From Pseudomonas sp. B21-048 (GTDB lineage Bacteria > Pseudomonadota > Gammaproteobacteria > Pseudomonadales > Pseudomonadaceae), in assembly GCF_024748615.1 (NCBI RefSeq), contig NZ_CP087168.1, positions 1,488,001 through 1,552,000 on the forward strand: DNA of 64,000 nucleotides. Direction: 5' to 3'. Below are positions 35,237-44,747 of the stretch, piece after piece. Position 1 is the first letter of the stretch. Each line of letters starts with the position of its first letter. Made by a program: the position numbers and the translations under genes. The notes beneath the pieces are model-generated. The model did not search any database, was not told where the DNA came from, and saw only the letters and a list, made by a program, of their open reading frames with translations.

Positions 35237-37024
35237 ATGGCAGAAGCAGTCGCCGATAATGTGCCGGCCAAGGCCACTCCAATAGACGGCAAACCGCCGC
35301 TGTTCGGGTTGTCCTTTCTGGAAAACCTCTCCGAGATGACCATGTTGCGTCAGGTGGGCCTGTTGGTTGGCCTGGCCGCGAGCGTGGCGATTGGTTTTGC
35401 CGTGGTGTTGTGGTCGCAACAGCCGGACTACCGGCCTCTGTACGGCAGCCTTGCCGGTATGGATGCCAAGCAGGTCATGGAAACCCTGGCCGCCGCCGAC
35501 ATCCCCTATAACGTTGAACCGAACTCCGGTGCCTTGCTGGTCAAGGCCGATGACCTGTCTCGTGCGCGGCTCAAGCTCGCGGCCGCTGGTGTCACTCCCA
35601 GCGATGGCAATATCGGTTTTGAAATTCTCGACAAGGAGCAGGGGCTGGGCACCAGTCAGTTCATGGAAGCGACCCGCTATCGTCGCGGCCTCGAAGGCGA
35701 ACTGGCCCGGACCATTTCCAGCCTGAACAACGTCAAGGGTGCCCGCGTGCACCTGGCGATTCCGAAAAGCTCGGTGTTCGTGCGTGACGAGCGCAAACCC
35801 AGCGCTTCGGTGCTGGTTGAACTCTATTCCGGTCGCTCGCTGGAGCCAGGCCAGGTCGTCGCCATCATCAATCTGGTGGCGACCAGCGTTCCCGAACTGA
35901 GCAAGTCGCAGATCACGGTGGTCGACCAGAAGGGCAATCTGCTGTCGGATCAGGCGGAAAATTCCGAACTGACCATGGCCGGCAAGCAGTTCGATTACAG
36001 CCGTCGCATGGAAAGCATGCTGACTCAGCGTGTGCACAACATCCTGCAACCGGTGTTGGGCAATGACCGCTATAAAGCCGAAGTCTCGGCTGATGTGGAT
36101 TTCAGTGCCGTCGAGTCGACTTCCGAGCAGTTCAACCCGGACCAGCCGGCATTGCGCAGTGAGCAGTCGGTCAACGAGCAACGTACCGCCAGCAATGGCC
36201 CGCAAGGTGTGCCGGGTGCTCTGAGCAACCAGCCGCCATCGCCAGCCTCGGCGCCGCAAACCACCGGCGGCGCCACCGCGTCGGCCGGCATGGTGCAGCC
36301 AGGCCAGCCATTGCTCGACGCCAACGGTCAGCAAATCATGGACCCGGCCACCGGCCAGCCGATGCTGGCGCCGTACCCGGCCGACAAGCGTCAACAATCC
36401 ACCAAGAACTTCGAACTCGACCGTTCCATCAGCCATACCAAACAACAACAGGGCCGTTTGAATCGCCTGTCGGTGTCGGTGGTGGTGGATGATCAGGTCA
36501 AGGTCAACGCGGCCAACGGTGAAACCACTCGTGCGCCGTGGAGCGCCGACGAATTGGCGCGCTTCACCCGTCTGGTACAGGACGCGGTCGGTTTCGATGC
36601 CAGCCGTGGTGACAGCGTCAGCGTGATCAACATGCCGTTCTCCGCCGAGCGCGGGGAAGTGATCGCCGATATTCCGTTCTACTCCCAACCTTGGTTCTGG
36701 GACATCGTCAAGCAAGTGCTGGGTGTGTTGTTCATCCTGGTGCTGGTATTCGGCGTGCTGCGGCCGGTACTCAACAACATCACCGGTGGCGGCAAAGGCA
36801 AGCAGCTCGCTGGCTTTGGCGGCGACATGGAGCTTGGTGGCATCGGTGGCCTGGACGGCGAGCTGGCCAACGACCGCGTCAGCCTCGGTGGCCCGACCAG
36901 CATCCTGCTGCCGAGCCCGAGCGAAGGCTATGACGCACAGTTGAACGCAATCAAGAGTCTGGTGGCAGAAGATCCGGGTCGCGTGGCCCAGGTCGTGAAA
37001 GAGTGGATTAACGCAGATGAGTGA
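35237..37024 (+). CDS. fliF: FliF, MS-ring protein
   Basis: 595 residues. First membrane segment near residue 40 (GLLVGLAASVAIGFAVVLW), the YscJ/FliF periplasmic domains (about 60-300; QPDYRPLYGSL, ARVHLAIPKSSVFVRD), a Pro/Ala/Gln-rich loop and a second membrane segment near 495 (VLGVLFILVLVFGVL). The cytoplasmic C-terminus (SLVAEDPGRVAQVVKEWI) binds FliG. Eight-base overlap with fliG. Confidence 0.96.
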   Translation: MAEAVADNVPAKATPIDGKPPLFGLSFLENLSEMTMLRQVGLLVGLAASVAIGFAVVLWSQQPDYRPLYGSLAGMDAKQVMETLAAADIPYNVEPNSGALLVKADDLSRARLKLAAAGVTPSDGNIGFEILDKEQGLGTSQFMEATRYRRGLEGELARTISSLNNVKGARVHLAIPKSSVFVRDERKPSASVLVELYSGRSLEPGQVVAIINLVATSVPELSKSQITVVDQKGNLLSDQAENSELTMAGKQFDYSRRMESMLTQRVHNILQPVLGNDRYKAEVSADVDFSAVESTSEQFNPDQPALRSEQSVNEQRTASNGPQGVPGALSNQPPSPASAPQTTGGATASAGMVQPGQPLLDANGQQIMDPATGQPMLAPYPADKRQQSTKNFELDRSISHTKQQQGRLNRLSVSVVVDDQVKVNAANGETTRAPWSADELARFTRLVQDAVGFDASRGDSVSVINMPFSAERGEVIADIPFYSQPWFWDIVKQVLGVLFILVLVFGVLRPVLNNITGGGKGKQLAGFGGDMELGGIGGLDGELANDRVSLGGPTSILLPSPSEGYDAQLNAIKSLVAEDPGRVAQVVKEWINADE

Positions 37025-38036
37025 TAACCGAGCCGCTGTCGCCAAACTGTCCCGGGTTGATAAAGCCGCGATCCTGCTGCTGTCCCTGGGTCCTACCGAC
37101 GCCGCGCAAGTGCTGCGCCACATGGGGCCTAAAGAGGTCCAGCGTGTGGGTGTGGCCATGGCCCAGATGGGTAACGTACACCGCGAGCAGGTCGAGCAGG
37201 TCATGAGCGAGTTCGTCGACATCGTCGGCGACCAGACCAGCCTGGGCGTCGGCTCCGATGACTATGTGCGCAACATGCTCACCCAGGCGCTGGGCGAAGA
37301 CAAGGCCAACGGCCTGATCGACCGGATCCTGCTGGGCGGCAACACCAGTGGCCTCGACAGCCTGAAGTGGATGGAACCGCGCGCGGTTGCCGATGTGATC
37401 CGTTACGAGCACCCGCAGATCCAGGCAATCGTGGTGGCGTACCTCGACCCGGATCAGGCCGGTGAAGTGCTGGGTAATTTCGATCACAAGGTCCGGTTGG
37501 ACATCATCCTGCGCGTGTCTTCGCTGAACACCGTGCAGCCAGCGGCCCTGAAAGAACTCAACCAGATTCTCGAGAAGCAGTTCTCCGGCAACTCGAATGC
37601 CTCGCGCACCACCCTGGGTGGCATCAAGCGCGCGGCCGACATCATGAACTTCCTCGACAGCTCGATCGAAGGTCAGTTGATGGACTCGATCCGCGAAGTC
37701 GACGAAGACCTGTCCGGTCAGATCGAAGACCTCATGTTCGTGTTCAACAACCTGTCCGATGTCGACGACCGCGGCATTCAGGCGCTGTTGCGCGAAGTGT
37801 CCTCGGACGTCCTGGTGCTCGCCCTCAAGGGCTCGGACGAAGGCGTCAAGGAAAAGATCTTCAAGAACATGTCCAAACGGGCGGCCGAACTGTTGCGCGA
37901 CGACCTCGAGGCCAAAGGCCCGGTGCGCGTCAGCGACGTGGAAACCGCGCAGAAAGAAATCCTCACCATTGCCCGCCGTATGGCCGAAGCCGGAGAAATC
38001 GTTCTCGGCGGGAAGGGCGGCGAAGAGATGATCTAA
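37017..38036 (+). CDS. fliG: FliG, flagellar rotor/switch protein
   Basis: 339 residues. N-terminal (AAILLLSLGPTDAAQVLRHM), middle with EHPQIQAIVVAYLDPDQA, and C-terminal domain with the charged torque helix (LALKGSDEGVKEKIFKNMSKRAAELLRDDLEAKGPVR). It couples the stators MotAB and MotCD to the MS ring. It overlaps fliF by eight bases, with fliH seven bases downstream. Confidence 0.97.
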   Translation: MSDNRAAVAKLSRVDKAAILLLSLGPTDAAQVLRHMGPKEVQRVGVAMAQMGNVHREQVEQVMSEFVDIVGDQTSLGVGSDDYVRNMLTQALGEDKANGLIDRILLGGNTSGLDSLKWMEPRAVADVIRYEHPQIQAIVVAYLDPDQAGEVLGNFDHKVRLDIILRVSSLNTVQPAALKELNQILEKQFSGNSNASRTTLGGIKRAADIMNFLDSSIEGQLMDSIREVDEDLSGQIEDLMFVFNNLSDVDDRGIQALLREVSSDVLVLALKGSDEGVKEKIFKNMSKRAAELLRDDLEAKGPVRVSDVETAQKEILTIARRMAEAGEIVLGGKGGEEMI

Positions 38037-38043
38037 GGTCACT

Positions 38044-38844
38044 ATGTCGTCCAAACATGATGAGTCCAATACCGACCTGATCCGTGGCAAGGACGTCAGT
38101 GGTTTTGACGTCTGGTCACTGCCCAGTTTCGACCCGTTTGTGCCGGAGCCCGAGCCGGAACCGGAGCCCGAACCGCCGGAAATGGAAGAAGTGCCGCTGG
38201 AGGAAGTCCAGCCACTGACCCTCGAAGAGCTCGAAAGCATTCGCCAGGAGGCCTACAACGAAGGCTTCGCCGTTGGCGAGAAAGAAGGTTTTCACAGCGC
38301 CACGCTCAAGGTCCGTCAGGAAGCCGAAGTGGCCCTGACGGCCAAGATTGCTGGCCTGGAACAACTGATGGCCAACCTGTTCGAGCCGATTGCCGAGCAG
38401 GACACCCAGATTGAAAAGTCGCTGGTCGACCTTGTGCAGCACATCACCAAACAAGTGATTCAGCGCGAACTGGCGATCGACTCGGCGCAGATCGAACTCG
38501 TCATGCGTGAAGCCCTCAAGCTTTTGCCGCTGGGCGCGGACAATGTGCGGCTATACATCAATCCGCAGGATTTCGAACAGGTCAAAGCCCTGCGCGAGCG
38601 CCATGAAGAAACCTGGCGCATTGTCGAGGACGCGTCTTTGTTGCCAGGCGGTTGTCGGGTCGAAACCGAGCACAGTCGGATTGACGCCACCATCGAAACC
38701 CGTGTGACCCAAGTCATGGCCAAGCTGTTCGATCAATTGCACGATCAAGCGCTGCACCCAGCCGCGCCGGACCTGAGCCTGGAACTGCCGGTCGACGAAA
38801 AGTCTGCTGTCCTCCCGGACCAGGACGAACCCGATGCGCCTTGA
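38044..38844 (+). CDS. fliH: FliH, export ATPase regulator
   Basis: 266 residues. An N-terminal Pro/Glu run ([15 protein letters not shown] near 36-50) is followed by a long helix ([24 protein letters not shown], with GxxxG-like spacing) and the conserved C-terminal domain ([39 protein letters not shown]). It holds FliI in the export apparatus. It overlaps fliI by 11 bases. Confidence 0.93.
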   Translation: MSSKHDESNTDLIRGKDVSGFDVWSLPSFDPFVPEPEPEPEPEPPEMEEVPLEEVQPLTLEELESIRQEAYNEGFAVGEKEGFHSATLKVRQEAEVALTAKIAGLEQLMANLFEPIAEQDTQIEKSLVDLVQHITKQVIQRELAIDSAQIELVMREALKLLPLGADNVRLYINPQDFEQVKALRERHEETWRIVEDASLLPGGCRVETEHSRIDATIETRVTQVMAKLFDQLHDQALHPAAPDLSLELPVDEKSAVLPDQDEPDAP

Positions 38845-40192
38845 TCGCACCAGCTTCGCCAAGCGCCTCGGTAGCTACGCCGAGGCCACAGAGCTGGCTG
38901 GCGCGCCGATCCTCGAAGGTCGCCTCCTGCGTATGGTCGGCCTGACACTCGAAGCCGAAGGCTTGCGCGCGGCCATGGGCAGCCGTTGCATGGTCATCAA
39001 CGATGACAGCTATCATCCGATGCAAGTCGAGGCCGAGGTCATGGGCTTCTCTGGCAGTAAGGTTTTTCTGATGCCGGTCGGCAGCGTCGCCGGCATCGCC
39101 CCCGGCGCCCGGGTGGTTCCCTTGGCCGATACCGGTCGTCTGCCCATGGGTATGAGCATGCTCGGGCGGGTCCTCGATGGCGCCGGTCGTGCGCTGGATG
39201 GCAAGGGCGGGATGAAGGCTGAAGACTGGGTGCCGATGGACGGTCCGACCATCAACCCGCTCAAGCGTGACCCGATCAGCCAGCCGCTGGACGTCGGTAT
39301 TCGCTGCATCAACGGTTTGTTGACGGTCGGTCGCGGTCAGCGGCTCGGGTTGTTTGCCGGTACTGGCGTGGGCAAGAGTGTGCTGCTGGGCATGATGACC
39401 CGCTTCACCGAGGCCGACATCATCGTCGTCGGGCTGATCGGTGAGCGGGGTCGTGAAGTTAAAGAATTCATCGAGCACATCCTCGGTGAAGAAGGGCTCA
39501 AGCGTTCGGTGGTGGTGGCGTCGCCAGCGGATGATGCGCCGCTGATGCGTCTGCGCGCGGCTATGTACTGCACACGGATCGCCGAGTATTTTCGCGACAA
39601 GGGCAAGAATGTCCTGTTGCTCATGGATTCCCTGACCCGGTTCGCCCAGGCCCAGCGGGAAATCGCCTTGGCCATCGGCGAACCGCCAGCGACCAAGGGC
39701 TATCCGCCGTCGGTATTCGCCAAGCTGCCGAAACTGGTGGAACGGGCCGGTAACGCCGAAAAGGGTGGCGGTTCGATCACTGCGTTTTACACCGTATTGT
39801 CCGAAGGCGATGACCAGCAAGACCCGATCGCCGACTCGGCGCGGGGCGTGCTCGACGGGCACATCGTGCTGTCCCGGCGCTTGGCCGAGGAAGGGCATTA
39901 CCCGGCCATCGATATCGAAGCGTCCATCAGCCGGGTCATGCCGTCGGTGGTCGGCGTCAAGCACATGAACCACGCGCAGATGTTCAAGCAATACTGGTCG
40001 CGCTATCAGCAGAGTCGCGACCTGATCAGCGTCGGCGCCTATGTGCCCGGCGGAGACCGGGAAACCGACACCGCGATCAATCTGCAACCGGCTATGACGA
40101 TGTACCTGCGCCAGGGCTTGAACGACAACATCAGCATGGGCGCCAGCGAAGGCCATCTTGCGTCGGTATTCGCGCCAGCGCCAGGCGGTTAA
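38834..40192 (+). CDS. fliI: FliI, flagellar type III export ATPase
   Basis: 452 residues, F1-ATPase beta-like. Walker A GTGVGKS is at about 176-182, Walker B near [18 protein letters not shown], and the signature [16 protein letters not shown] is present. It drives unfolding and export with FliH and FliJ. The start is inside the fliH 3' end; fliJ follows after six bases. Confidence 0.97.
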   Translation: MRLDRTSFAKRLGSYAEATELAGAPILEGRLLRMVGLTLEAEGLRAAMGSRCMVINDDSYHPMQVEAEVMGFSGSKVFLMPVGSVAGIAPGARVVPLADTGRLPMGMSMLGRVLDGAGRALDGKGGMKAEDWVPMDGPTINPLKRDPISQPLDVGIRCINGLLTVGRGQRLGLFAGTGVGKSVLLGMMTRFTEADIIVVGLIGERGREVKEFIEHILGEEGLKRSVVVASPADDAPLMRLRAAMYCTRIAEYFRDKGKNVLLLMDSLTRFAQAQREIALAIGEPPATKGYPPSVFAKLPKLVERAGNAEKGGGSITAFYTVLSEGDDQQDPIADSARGVLDGHIVLSRRLAEEGHYPAIDIEASISRVMPSVVGVKHMNHAQMFKQYWSRYQQSRDLISVGAYVPGGDRETDTAINLQPAMTMYLRQGLNDNISMGASEGHLASVFAPAPGG

Positions 40193-40198
40193 TCGGCC

Positions 40199-40648
40199 AT
40201 GGCCCTGAGTCGCGCAGCGCGCCTGGCACCGGTGGTGGAAATGGCTGAAAAGGCCGAGAAAACCGCCGTCCAGCGCCTGGGGCACTTCCAGGGTCAGGTG
40301 CGCCTGGCGGAAAGCAAACTGGCCGACCTCGAAGCCTTTCATCTCGATTATCAAGAGCAATGGATCGTGCGCGGCAGCGGCGGCGTGTCGGGTCAATGGC
40401 TGCTGGGGTATCAAGGTTTCCTGGCGCAACTGGGCACGGCCATCGATCAGCAGCGACAAAGTCTGGCCTGGCATCAGAACAACCTGAACAAGGCTCGGGA
40501 GACTTGGCAGCAGGCGTTTGCCCGGGTCGAAGGCTTGCGCAAGCTGGTTCAGCGCTACAGGGATGAGGCGCGGCAACTGGAAGACAAGCGCGAGCAGAAG
40601 TTGCTGGATGAACTGTCCCAACGGTTGCCGCGTCATGATCCGTATTGA
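40199..40648 (+). CDS. fliJ: FliJ, export apparatus stalk protein
   Basis: 149 residues, almost entirely helical coiled coil (VVEMAEKAEKTAVQRLGHFQGQVRLAESKLADLE), the expected FliJ length and position after fliI. It acts as the stalk in the FliI hexamer and carries chaperones. Motifs are weak, so context is important, but the call is firm. Confidence 0.92.
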   Translation: MALSRAARLAPVVEMAEKAEKTAVQRLGHFQGQVRLAESKLADLEAFHLDYQEQWIVRGSGGVSGQWLLGYQGFLAQLGTAIDQQRQSLAWHQNNLNKARETWQQAFARVEGLRKLVQRYRDEARQLEDKREQKLLDELSQRLPRHDPY

Positions 40649-40656
40649 ATCAGGTA

Positions 40657-40669
40657 GCCCGCGAAGGCG
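40657..40669. repeat. REP-type half element after fliJ
   Basis: GCCCGCGAAGGCG here is identical to 51117-51129 in the flhB-flhA gap, where it forms one arm of a palindrome. Here only one arm is present, so it looks like a degenerate REP half. The remaining bases up to hsbA (to 40765) show no convincing promoter. Confidence 0.45.
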
Positions 40670-40765
40670 ATTTTACTAACCGTACAATTGTTCAGCCTTG
40701 CTCCAGCCCCCATCAGGTGCTAAACCTTCTACACGTACGTTCGTCAATGACAAGGAAGCCGTGAA

Positions 40766-41071
40766 ATGTCAGTCGTTACAGAAGTATCTCAGGATGGGAA
40801 AAAGCTGACGATTTCGATCGAGGGGCGATTCGATTTCGGTCGGCATCAGGAGTTTCGCGAGTCCTACGAGCGACTCAACAGTAAGCCCGAGTCCATTGTG
40901 GTGGACCTGAAGAAAGCCACTTATCTCGATAGCTCTGCGTTGGGCATGTTGCTCTTGCTGCGTGATCACGCCGGTGGCGACAATTCCGATATTCGCGTCG
41001 TCAACAGCAGCACCGATGTGAAGAAAATCCTCGCCATCTCCAACTTCGACAAACTGTTCGACATCAGTTGA
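40766..41071 (+). CDS. hsbA: HsbA, anti-sigma-factor antagonist (STAS)
   Basis: 101 residues, a STAS domain with YLDSSALGML carrying the phosphorylatable serine (Ser56 in the P. aeruginosa protein; Ser56/57 here). In P. aeruginosa HsbA partners HsbR and then FlgM or the diguanylate cyclase HsbD, switching between swimming and biofilm. hsbR follows with a start six bases past the hsbA stop. Confidence 0.92.
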   Translation: MSVVTEVSQDGKKLTISIEGRFDFGRHQEFRESYERLNSKPESIVVDLKKATYLDSSALGMLLLLRDHAGGDNSDIRVVNSSTDVKKILAISNFDKLFDIS

Positions 41072-41076
41072 TCGCC

Positions 41077-42780
41077 ATGCAGCCGCTCGAGCCGCTGACG
41101 ATTCTGATCGCTGAAGACAGCGCGGCCGATCGCCTGCTGCTGTCGACTATCGTCCGTCGTCAGGGTCATGAGGTGCTAACGGCTGCCAACGGCGCCGAGG
41201 CGGTCGAAGCGTTCCGCTCGCAGCGACCGCATCTGGTGCTGATGGACGCCATGATGCCGGTGATGGACGGCTTCGAGGCTGCACAACAAATCAAGGCGCT
41301 GGCCGGCGAAACCCTGGTGCCGATCATCTTTTTGACGTCGCTGACCGAAAGCGAAGCCTTGGCTCGTTGTCTGGAGGCCGGGGGCGACGATTTTCTGGCA
41401 AAGCCTTACAACCAGGTGATCCTCGCCGCCAAGATCAAGGCGATGGACCGCTTGCGACGCTTGCAAGCCACGGTGCTGGAGCAGCGCGACCTGATCGCCA
41501 GGCACCACGATTACCTGCTCAATGAACAACGGGTGGCCAAAGCCGTGTTCGACAAGGTCGCCCATTCCGGTTGCCTGAATGCCCCCAATATCCGTTACCT
41601 GCAATCGCCCTATGCGCTGTTCAATGGCGATCTGTTGCTGGCCGCGTTCACCCCGGCCGGCGACATGCACGTGCTGCTTGGCGATTTCACTGGCCACGGT
41701 TTGCCGGCCGCTGTTGGCGCCATGCCCCTGGCCGAAGTCTTCTACGGCATGACGGCCAAGGGCTACGGCTTGTCCGAAACCCTGCGCGAGATGAACGCCA
41801 AGCTCAAACGTATCCTGCCGGTGGACATGTTCTGCTGTGCGACCTTGCTGTGCCTGAGCTTTCAGCGAGGATCGGTGGAGGTCTGGAACGGTGGGATGCC
41901 GGACGGCTATTTACACAGTACCGCCAGCGGCGAACGTATCACTCTGGCGGCGCGGCACTTGCCGTTGGGCGTGCTGAGCCCGCCAACCTTCGATGACCGT
42001 ACCGAGGTGTTCCCGATGGCTATCGGGGATCGGGTCTTTCTGTTGTCCGACGGAGTGATCGATACCTGCGATGCCAATGAACAATTGTTTGGGGTGGAGC
42101 GATTGGAGCAGGTGTTTGCAGCCAATCGTCAGCCTGATGCGCTGTTCGAGGAGATTGAACAGGCCCTGCGGGATTTTCGCGGCGAGGCTCGCGATGACGT
42201 GAGCATGGTTGAGGTCAGTCTGCTGAAGGCTGCGCAACTGAGTGCGCCAGCGCCGGTGTATTCCGACAGCGGCCAGTCCAGCCCGCTGGACTGGTCGGTG
42301 AGTTTCGAGTTCCGCGCCGCCACCCTCAAGCGCTTCAATCCGCTGCCGTACTTGTTGCAGTTGCTGCTTGAAGTGCATGGTCTGCGGGCTCAGAGTGGCG
42401 CGCTCTACAGTGTGCTGGCTGAGCTTTATTCCAACGCCCTGGAGCATGGCGTGCTGGGTCTGGATTCGAGCCTGAAACGCGATGCATCGGGTTTTGCGCG
42501 CTATTATCAGCAGCGCAATGCACGTCTGGACGATTTGCGGGACGGCTATGTTCGGGTGCATTTGCAGGTGATGCCAAAAGATGAGGGTGGTTGTTTGACG
42601 ATCCAGGTCGAAGACAGTGGCAAGGGCTTCGATGTGGCGCGGGTGATGGAGCGTCCCGTCGATGGTGTCCGCCTGTCGGGACGTGGCGTCAGTTTGATCC
42701 GTCAGTTGAGCCATCATGCGCGCTGGACCGATAATGGGCGCAGTGCTCACGTAGAGTTCTTCTGGGAGGCTCTGGCCTGA
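41077..42780 (+). CDS. hsbR: HsbR, response regulator with PP2C phosphatase and HATPase kinase domains
   Basis: 567 residues. Receiver domain (LTILIAEDSAADRLLL; phosphoacceptor in LVLMDAMMPVMDG), coiled-coil linker (about 120-160), PP2C/SpoIIE domain (about 190-390; GDFTGHGLPAAVGAMPL, LLSDGVIDTCD) and a C-terminal HATPase domain (about 415-565; LAELYSNALEHGVL, VEDSGKGFD). It dephosphorylates or phosphorylates HsbA depending on HptB input. ATG 41077 is chosen; a TTG at 41068 overlaps the hsbA stop. Confidence 0.93.
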   Translation: MQPLEPLTILIAEDSAADRLLLSTIVRRQGHEVLTAANGAEAVEAFRSQRPHLVLMDAMMPVMDGFEAAQQIKALAGETLVPIIFLTSLTESEALARCLEAGGDDFLAKPYNQVILAAKIKAMDRLRRLQATVLEQRDLIARHHDYLLNEQRVAKAVFDKVAHSGCLNAPNIRYLQSPYALFNGDLLLAAFTPAGDMHVLLGDFTGHGLPAAVGAMPLAEVFYGMTAKGYGLSETLREMNAKLKRILPVDMFCCATLLCLSFQRGSVEVWNGGMPDGYLHSTASGERITLAARHLPLGVLSPPTFDDRTEVFPMAIGDRVFLLSDGVIDTCDANEQLFGVERLEQVFAANRQPDALFEEIEQALRDFRGEARDDVSMVEVSLLKAAQLSAPAPVYSDSGQSSPLDWSVSFEFRAATLKRFNPLPYLLQLLLEVHGLRAQSGALYSVLAELYSNALEHGVLGLDSSLKRDASGFARYYQQRNARLDDLRDGYVRVHLQVMPKDEGGCLTIQVEDSGKGFDVARVMERPVDGVRLSGRGVSLIRQLSHHARWTDNGRSAHVEFFWEALA

Positions 42781-42811
42781 TCCCGGGCATTCTTGATCAA
42801 GGAGTGAACAA

Positions 42812-43159
42812 GTGGCTGACACACATCTGGACCGTGACGTGCTGAGCGCGTTGCAGGAAGTTATGGAGGACGGGTATCCAGAATTGCTTGATACCTTTCT
42901 CGCCGATTCCGAAGCGCGTTTGAGTCTGCTGCAGAAGGCTGACAACGCCGATCAGTTGGGCGCCGCTGCGCACAGCTTCAAAGGCAGTTGCAGCAACATG
43001 GGCGCTACCCGGCTGGCCGAGCTGTGTAATGAGTTGGAGCAGCGCGCAAAGCAAAAAAGCCTCGAAGGCATTGAAGCGCTGGTCGGAGAAATTGATGGCG
43101 AGTTCGCAATTGTCCGACCGCTCTACGAAGCGGAACGCCAGCGTTCCCTTGCTGAATAA
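42812..43159 (+). CDS. hptB: HptB, histidine phosphotransfer protein
   Basis: 115 residues, HPt domain with the phosphorylated histidine His54 in AAAHSFKGSCSNMGA. It relays phosphate from hybrid kinases of the Gac/RetS network to HsbR. GTG start preceded by AAGGAGTG at good spacing. In P. aeruginosa hptB, hsbR and hsbA also lie together but not between fliJ and fliK. Confidence 0.93.
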   Translation: MADTHLDRDVLSALQEVMEDGYPELLDTFLADSEARLSLLQKADNADQLGAAAHSFKGSCSNMGATRLAELCNELEQRAKQKSLEGIEALVGEIDGEFAIVRPLYEAERQRSLAE

Positions 43160-43198
43160 ATCAACCGTCCGGCGCTTTTAGCGGCCAGCGAGCAAAGC

Positions 43199-43214
43199 TG
43201 GCTCGACCCTTGCA
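43199..43214 (+). promoter_or_regulatory. sigma-54 promoter of fliK
   Basis: TGGCTCGACCCTTGCA: GG at 43200-43201, GC at 43212-43213, ten bases between, TTGCA -12. It lies about 51 bases before the fliK ATG, giving fliK its own RpoN promoter after the hptB module. Confidence 0.9.
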
Positions 43215-43264
43215 GACAACTTGCTCAACTGTACCTACGATCCCAGTGCAGCGGAGACCGTTCT

Positions 43265-44632
43265 ATGCCCGTTACCCCCAACATTCTTCTTCAGGCCGCC
43301 ACACAGGCCAAGGCTCAAGCTGCGTCCGCCAATGCGCCGGCGCTGACGGCTGAGGCTGGGGACAAGGCGTCCAGCTTCGCTCGGGTCTACGCCAATCAGT
43401 CCCAGAACAAGCCCTCGGCCGTGGCGGACGGATCGGCTAAAGCTGCTCGCGACAAAGCGCCGGACAGCGCCGACATAAAGGACGTGAGCAACGACAAGTC
43501 TGCCGCCCCGGAACCGCCGGTTGCCGATAGCGGCAAATCCTTGCCCGCCGATAAACCGGCGCAGGCTGATGACAAGACGGCCAGCGATGACGCGCCGGAT
43601 GCGGCCGAGACGGCGACGCAGGTAGTCGATACCGCGCCTGTCGATCCAGCCCTCGATCCGGCGTTGATGCAAGTGGTGCTGCCGGTGCTGTCAGCCCCCG
43701 TGCCGGAAACTCCACCCGTTGTCGCCACTGTGCAGTCAGCCGTCGAAGCACCCGTCGCAGCCGCTGTTACCGCGACAGCGACGCAGCCCGTTGCGACCGT
43801 CGATCCTGATTTCGATCCCGAAGCCGATCCTCTCGATGCGCTGCCGGCCGTGCGCTTGGCCATGGAGCAGGGCGGGCATGTTTCGGCCGCCAGCCAGGCT
43901 CAGCCAAAAGCGGCGCCGACCCAGGCTCACGTCGACGGCGAGCTGACCCCGGCACAGAACTTTGCCGTGGGCATGGCGAGCATGTTCGATGTGCAAGCCG
44001 ACCAGGACAGCACCAGTCAGGACGGCGAAAAGGCTTTCAGTGGCCTGATCGATGACGGCCTCAAGGATCTCAAATCTGCTAGCAGCGATACCCGTGTCGA
44101 TGACTTCGCCAATCGTCTGGCAGCTTTGACCCAGGCGGCAACGCCGAAAACTGCCAACGCATTGCCGGTGAATCAGCCAATCGCCATGCATCAGAGCGGT
44201 TGGACCGAGGAAGTGGTCAACCGGGTCATGTACCTGTCCAGTGCCAACCTCAAGGCGGCCGACATTCAATTGCAACCGGCCGAGCTGGGACGCCTCGATA
44301 TTCGGGTGAACATGGTTCCCGATCAGCAGACCCAGGTGACCTTCATGAGTGCTCACCCCAGCGTTCGAGAAGCGCTCGATGGGCAAATGCATCGCCTGCG
44401 TGATCTGTTCGCGCAGCAAGGCATGGGGCAGGTCGACGTCAACGTTTCTGATCAATCCCGGGGCTGGCAGGGGCAGGGGCAGGAACAGGCTCAACAGGGG
44501 CAGGGTGGGCGTAGCAACGCCAGTGGCGGTCGCCTCGACGCTGCCGATGAAGAACTCCCTGCGACTGTCGCTGAAGTAGCCGCCAACACCACCAGTGTGA
44601 TTGGCTCCAGCGCCGTCGATTATTACGCCTGA
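43265..44632 (+). CDS. fliK: FliK, hook-length control protein
   Basis: 455 residues. The N-terminal two thirds is Ala/Pro/Asp-rich and low in complexity, as expected for the secreted ruler part. The conserved C-terminal domain (about 310-400; LQPAELGRLDIRVNMVPDQQ, VTFMSAHPSVREALDGQM) switches export specificity at FlhB. A Gln/Gly-rich tail (GWQGQGQEQAQQGQGG) follows. Preceded by its own sigma-54 promoter and followed by an IS remnant. Confidence 0.93.
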   Translation: MPVTPNILLQAATQAKAQAASANAPALTAEAGDKASSFARVYANQSQNKPSAVADGSAKAARDKAPDSADIKDVSNDKSAAPEPPVADSGKSLPADKPAQADDKTASDDAPDAAETATQVVDTAPVDPALDPALMQVVLPVLSAPVPETPPVVATVQSAVEAPVAAAVTATATQPVATVDPDFDPEADPLDALPAVRLAMEQGGHVSAASQAQPKAAPTQAHVDGELTPAQNFAVGMASMFDVQADQDSTSQDGEKAFSGLIDDGLKDLKSASSDTRVDDFANRLAALTQAATPKTANALPVNQPIAMHQSGWTEEVVNRVMYLSSANLKAADIQLQPAELGRLDIRVNMVPDQQTQVTFMSAHPSVREALDGQMHRLRDLFAQQGMGQVDVNVSDQSRGWQGQGQEQAQQGQGGRSNASGGRLDAADEELPATVAEVAANTTSVIGSSAVDYYA

Positions 44633-44708
44633 TAAATCAGGGCGCCGCTCAAAAGATCGCAGGCTTCCAGACTGTGTGAAAACCTAGCCATTTGCGCAGC
44701 GATTCAAG

Positions 44709-44744
44709 AAAATGCCCCATCATTGAAAGATACGGGGCATTTTT
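44709..44744 (+). terminator. terminator-like hairpin at the left end of the IS
   Basis: AAAATGCCCC (44709-44718) and GGGGCATTTT (44734-44743) form a perfect 10-bp stem with a 15-base loop and a T run. It precedes the transposase start by a few bases; such hairpins shield IS transposases from outside transcription. It may also end fliK mRNA. Confidence 0.8.
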
Positions 44745-44747
44745 GCT

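Noticed and set aside
35129..37222. Long minus-strand open frame (697 codons) opposite fliE-fliF-fliG
   Set aside because: Composition is His/Gln/Arg-rich, as expected from antisense reading of GC-rich genes, and it spans three well-supported genes.
40720..40750. FliA-like promoter before hsbA (TAAA then TTCGTCAA)
   Set aside because: The -10 matches only about half of GCCGATAA, and the spacing argument alone is not enough.
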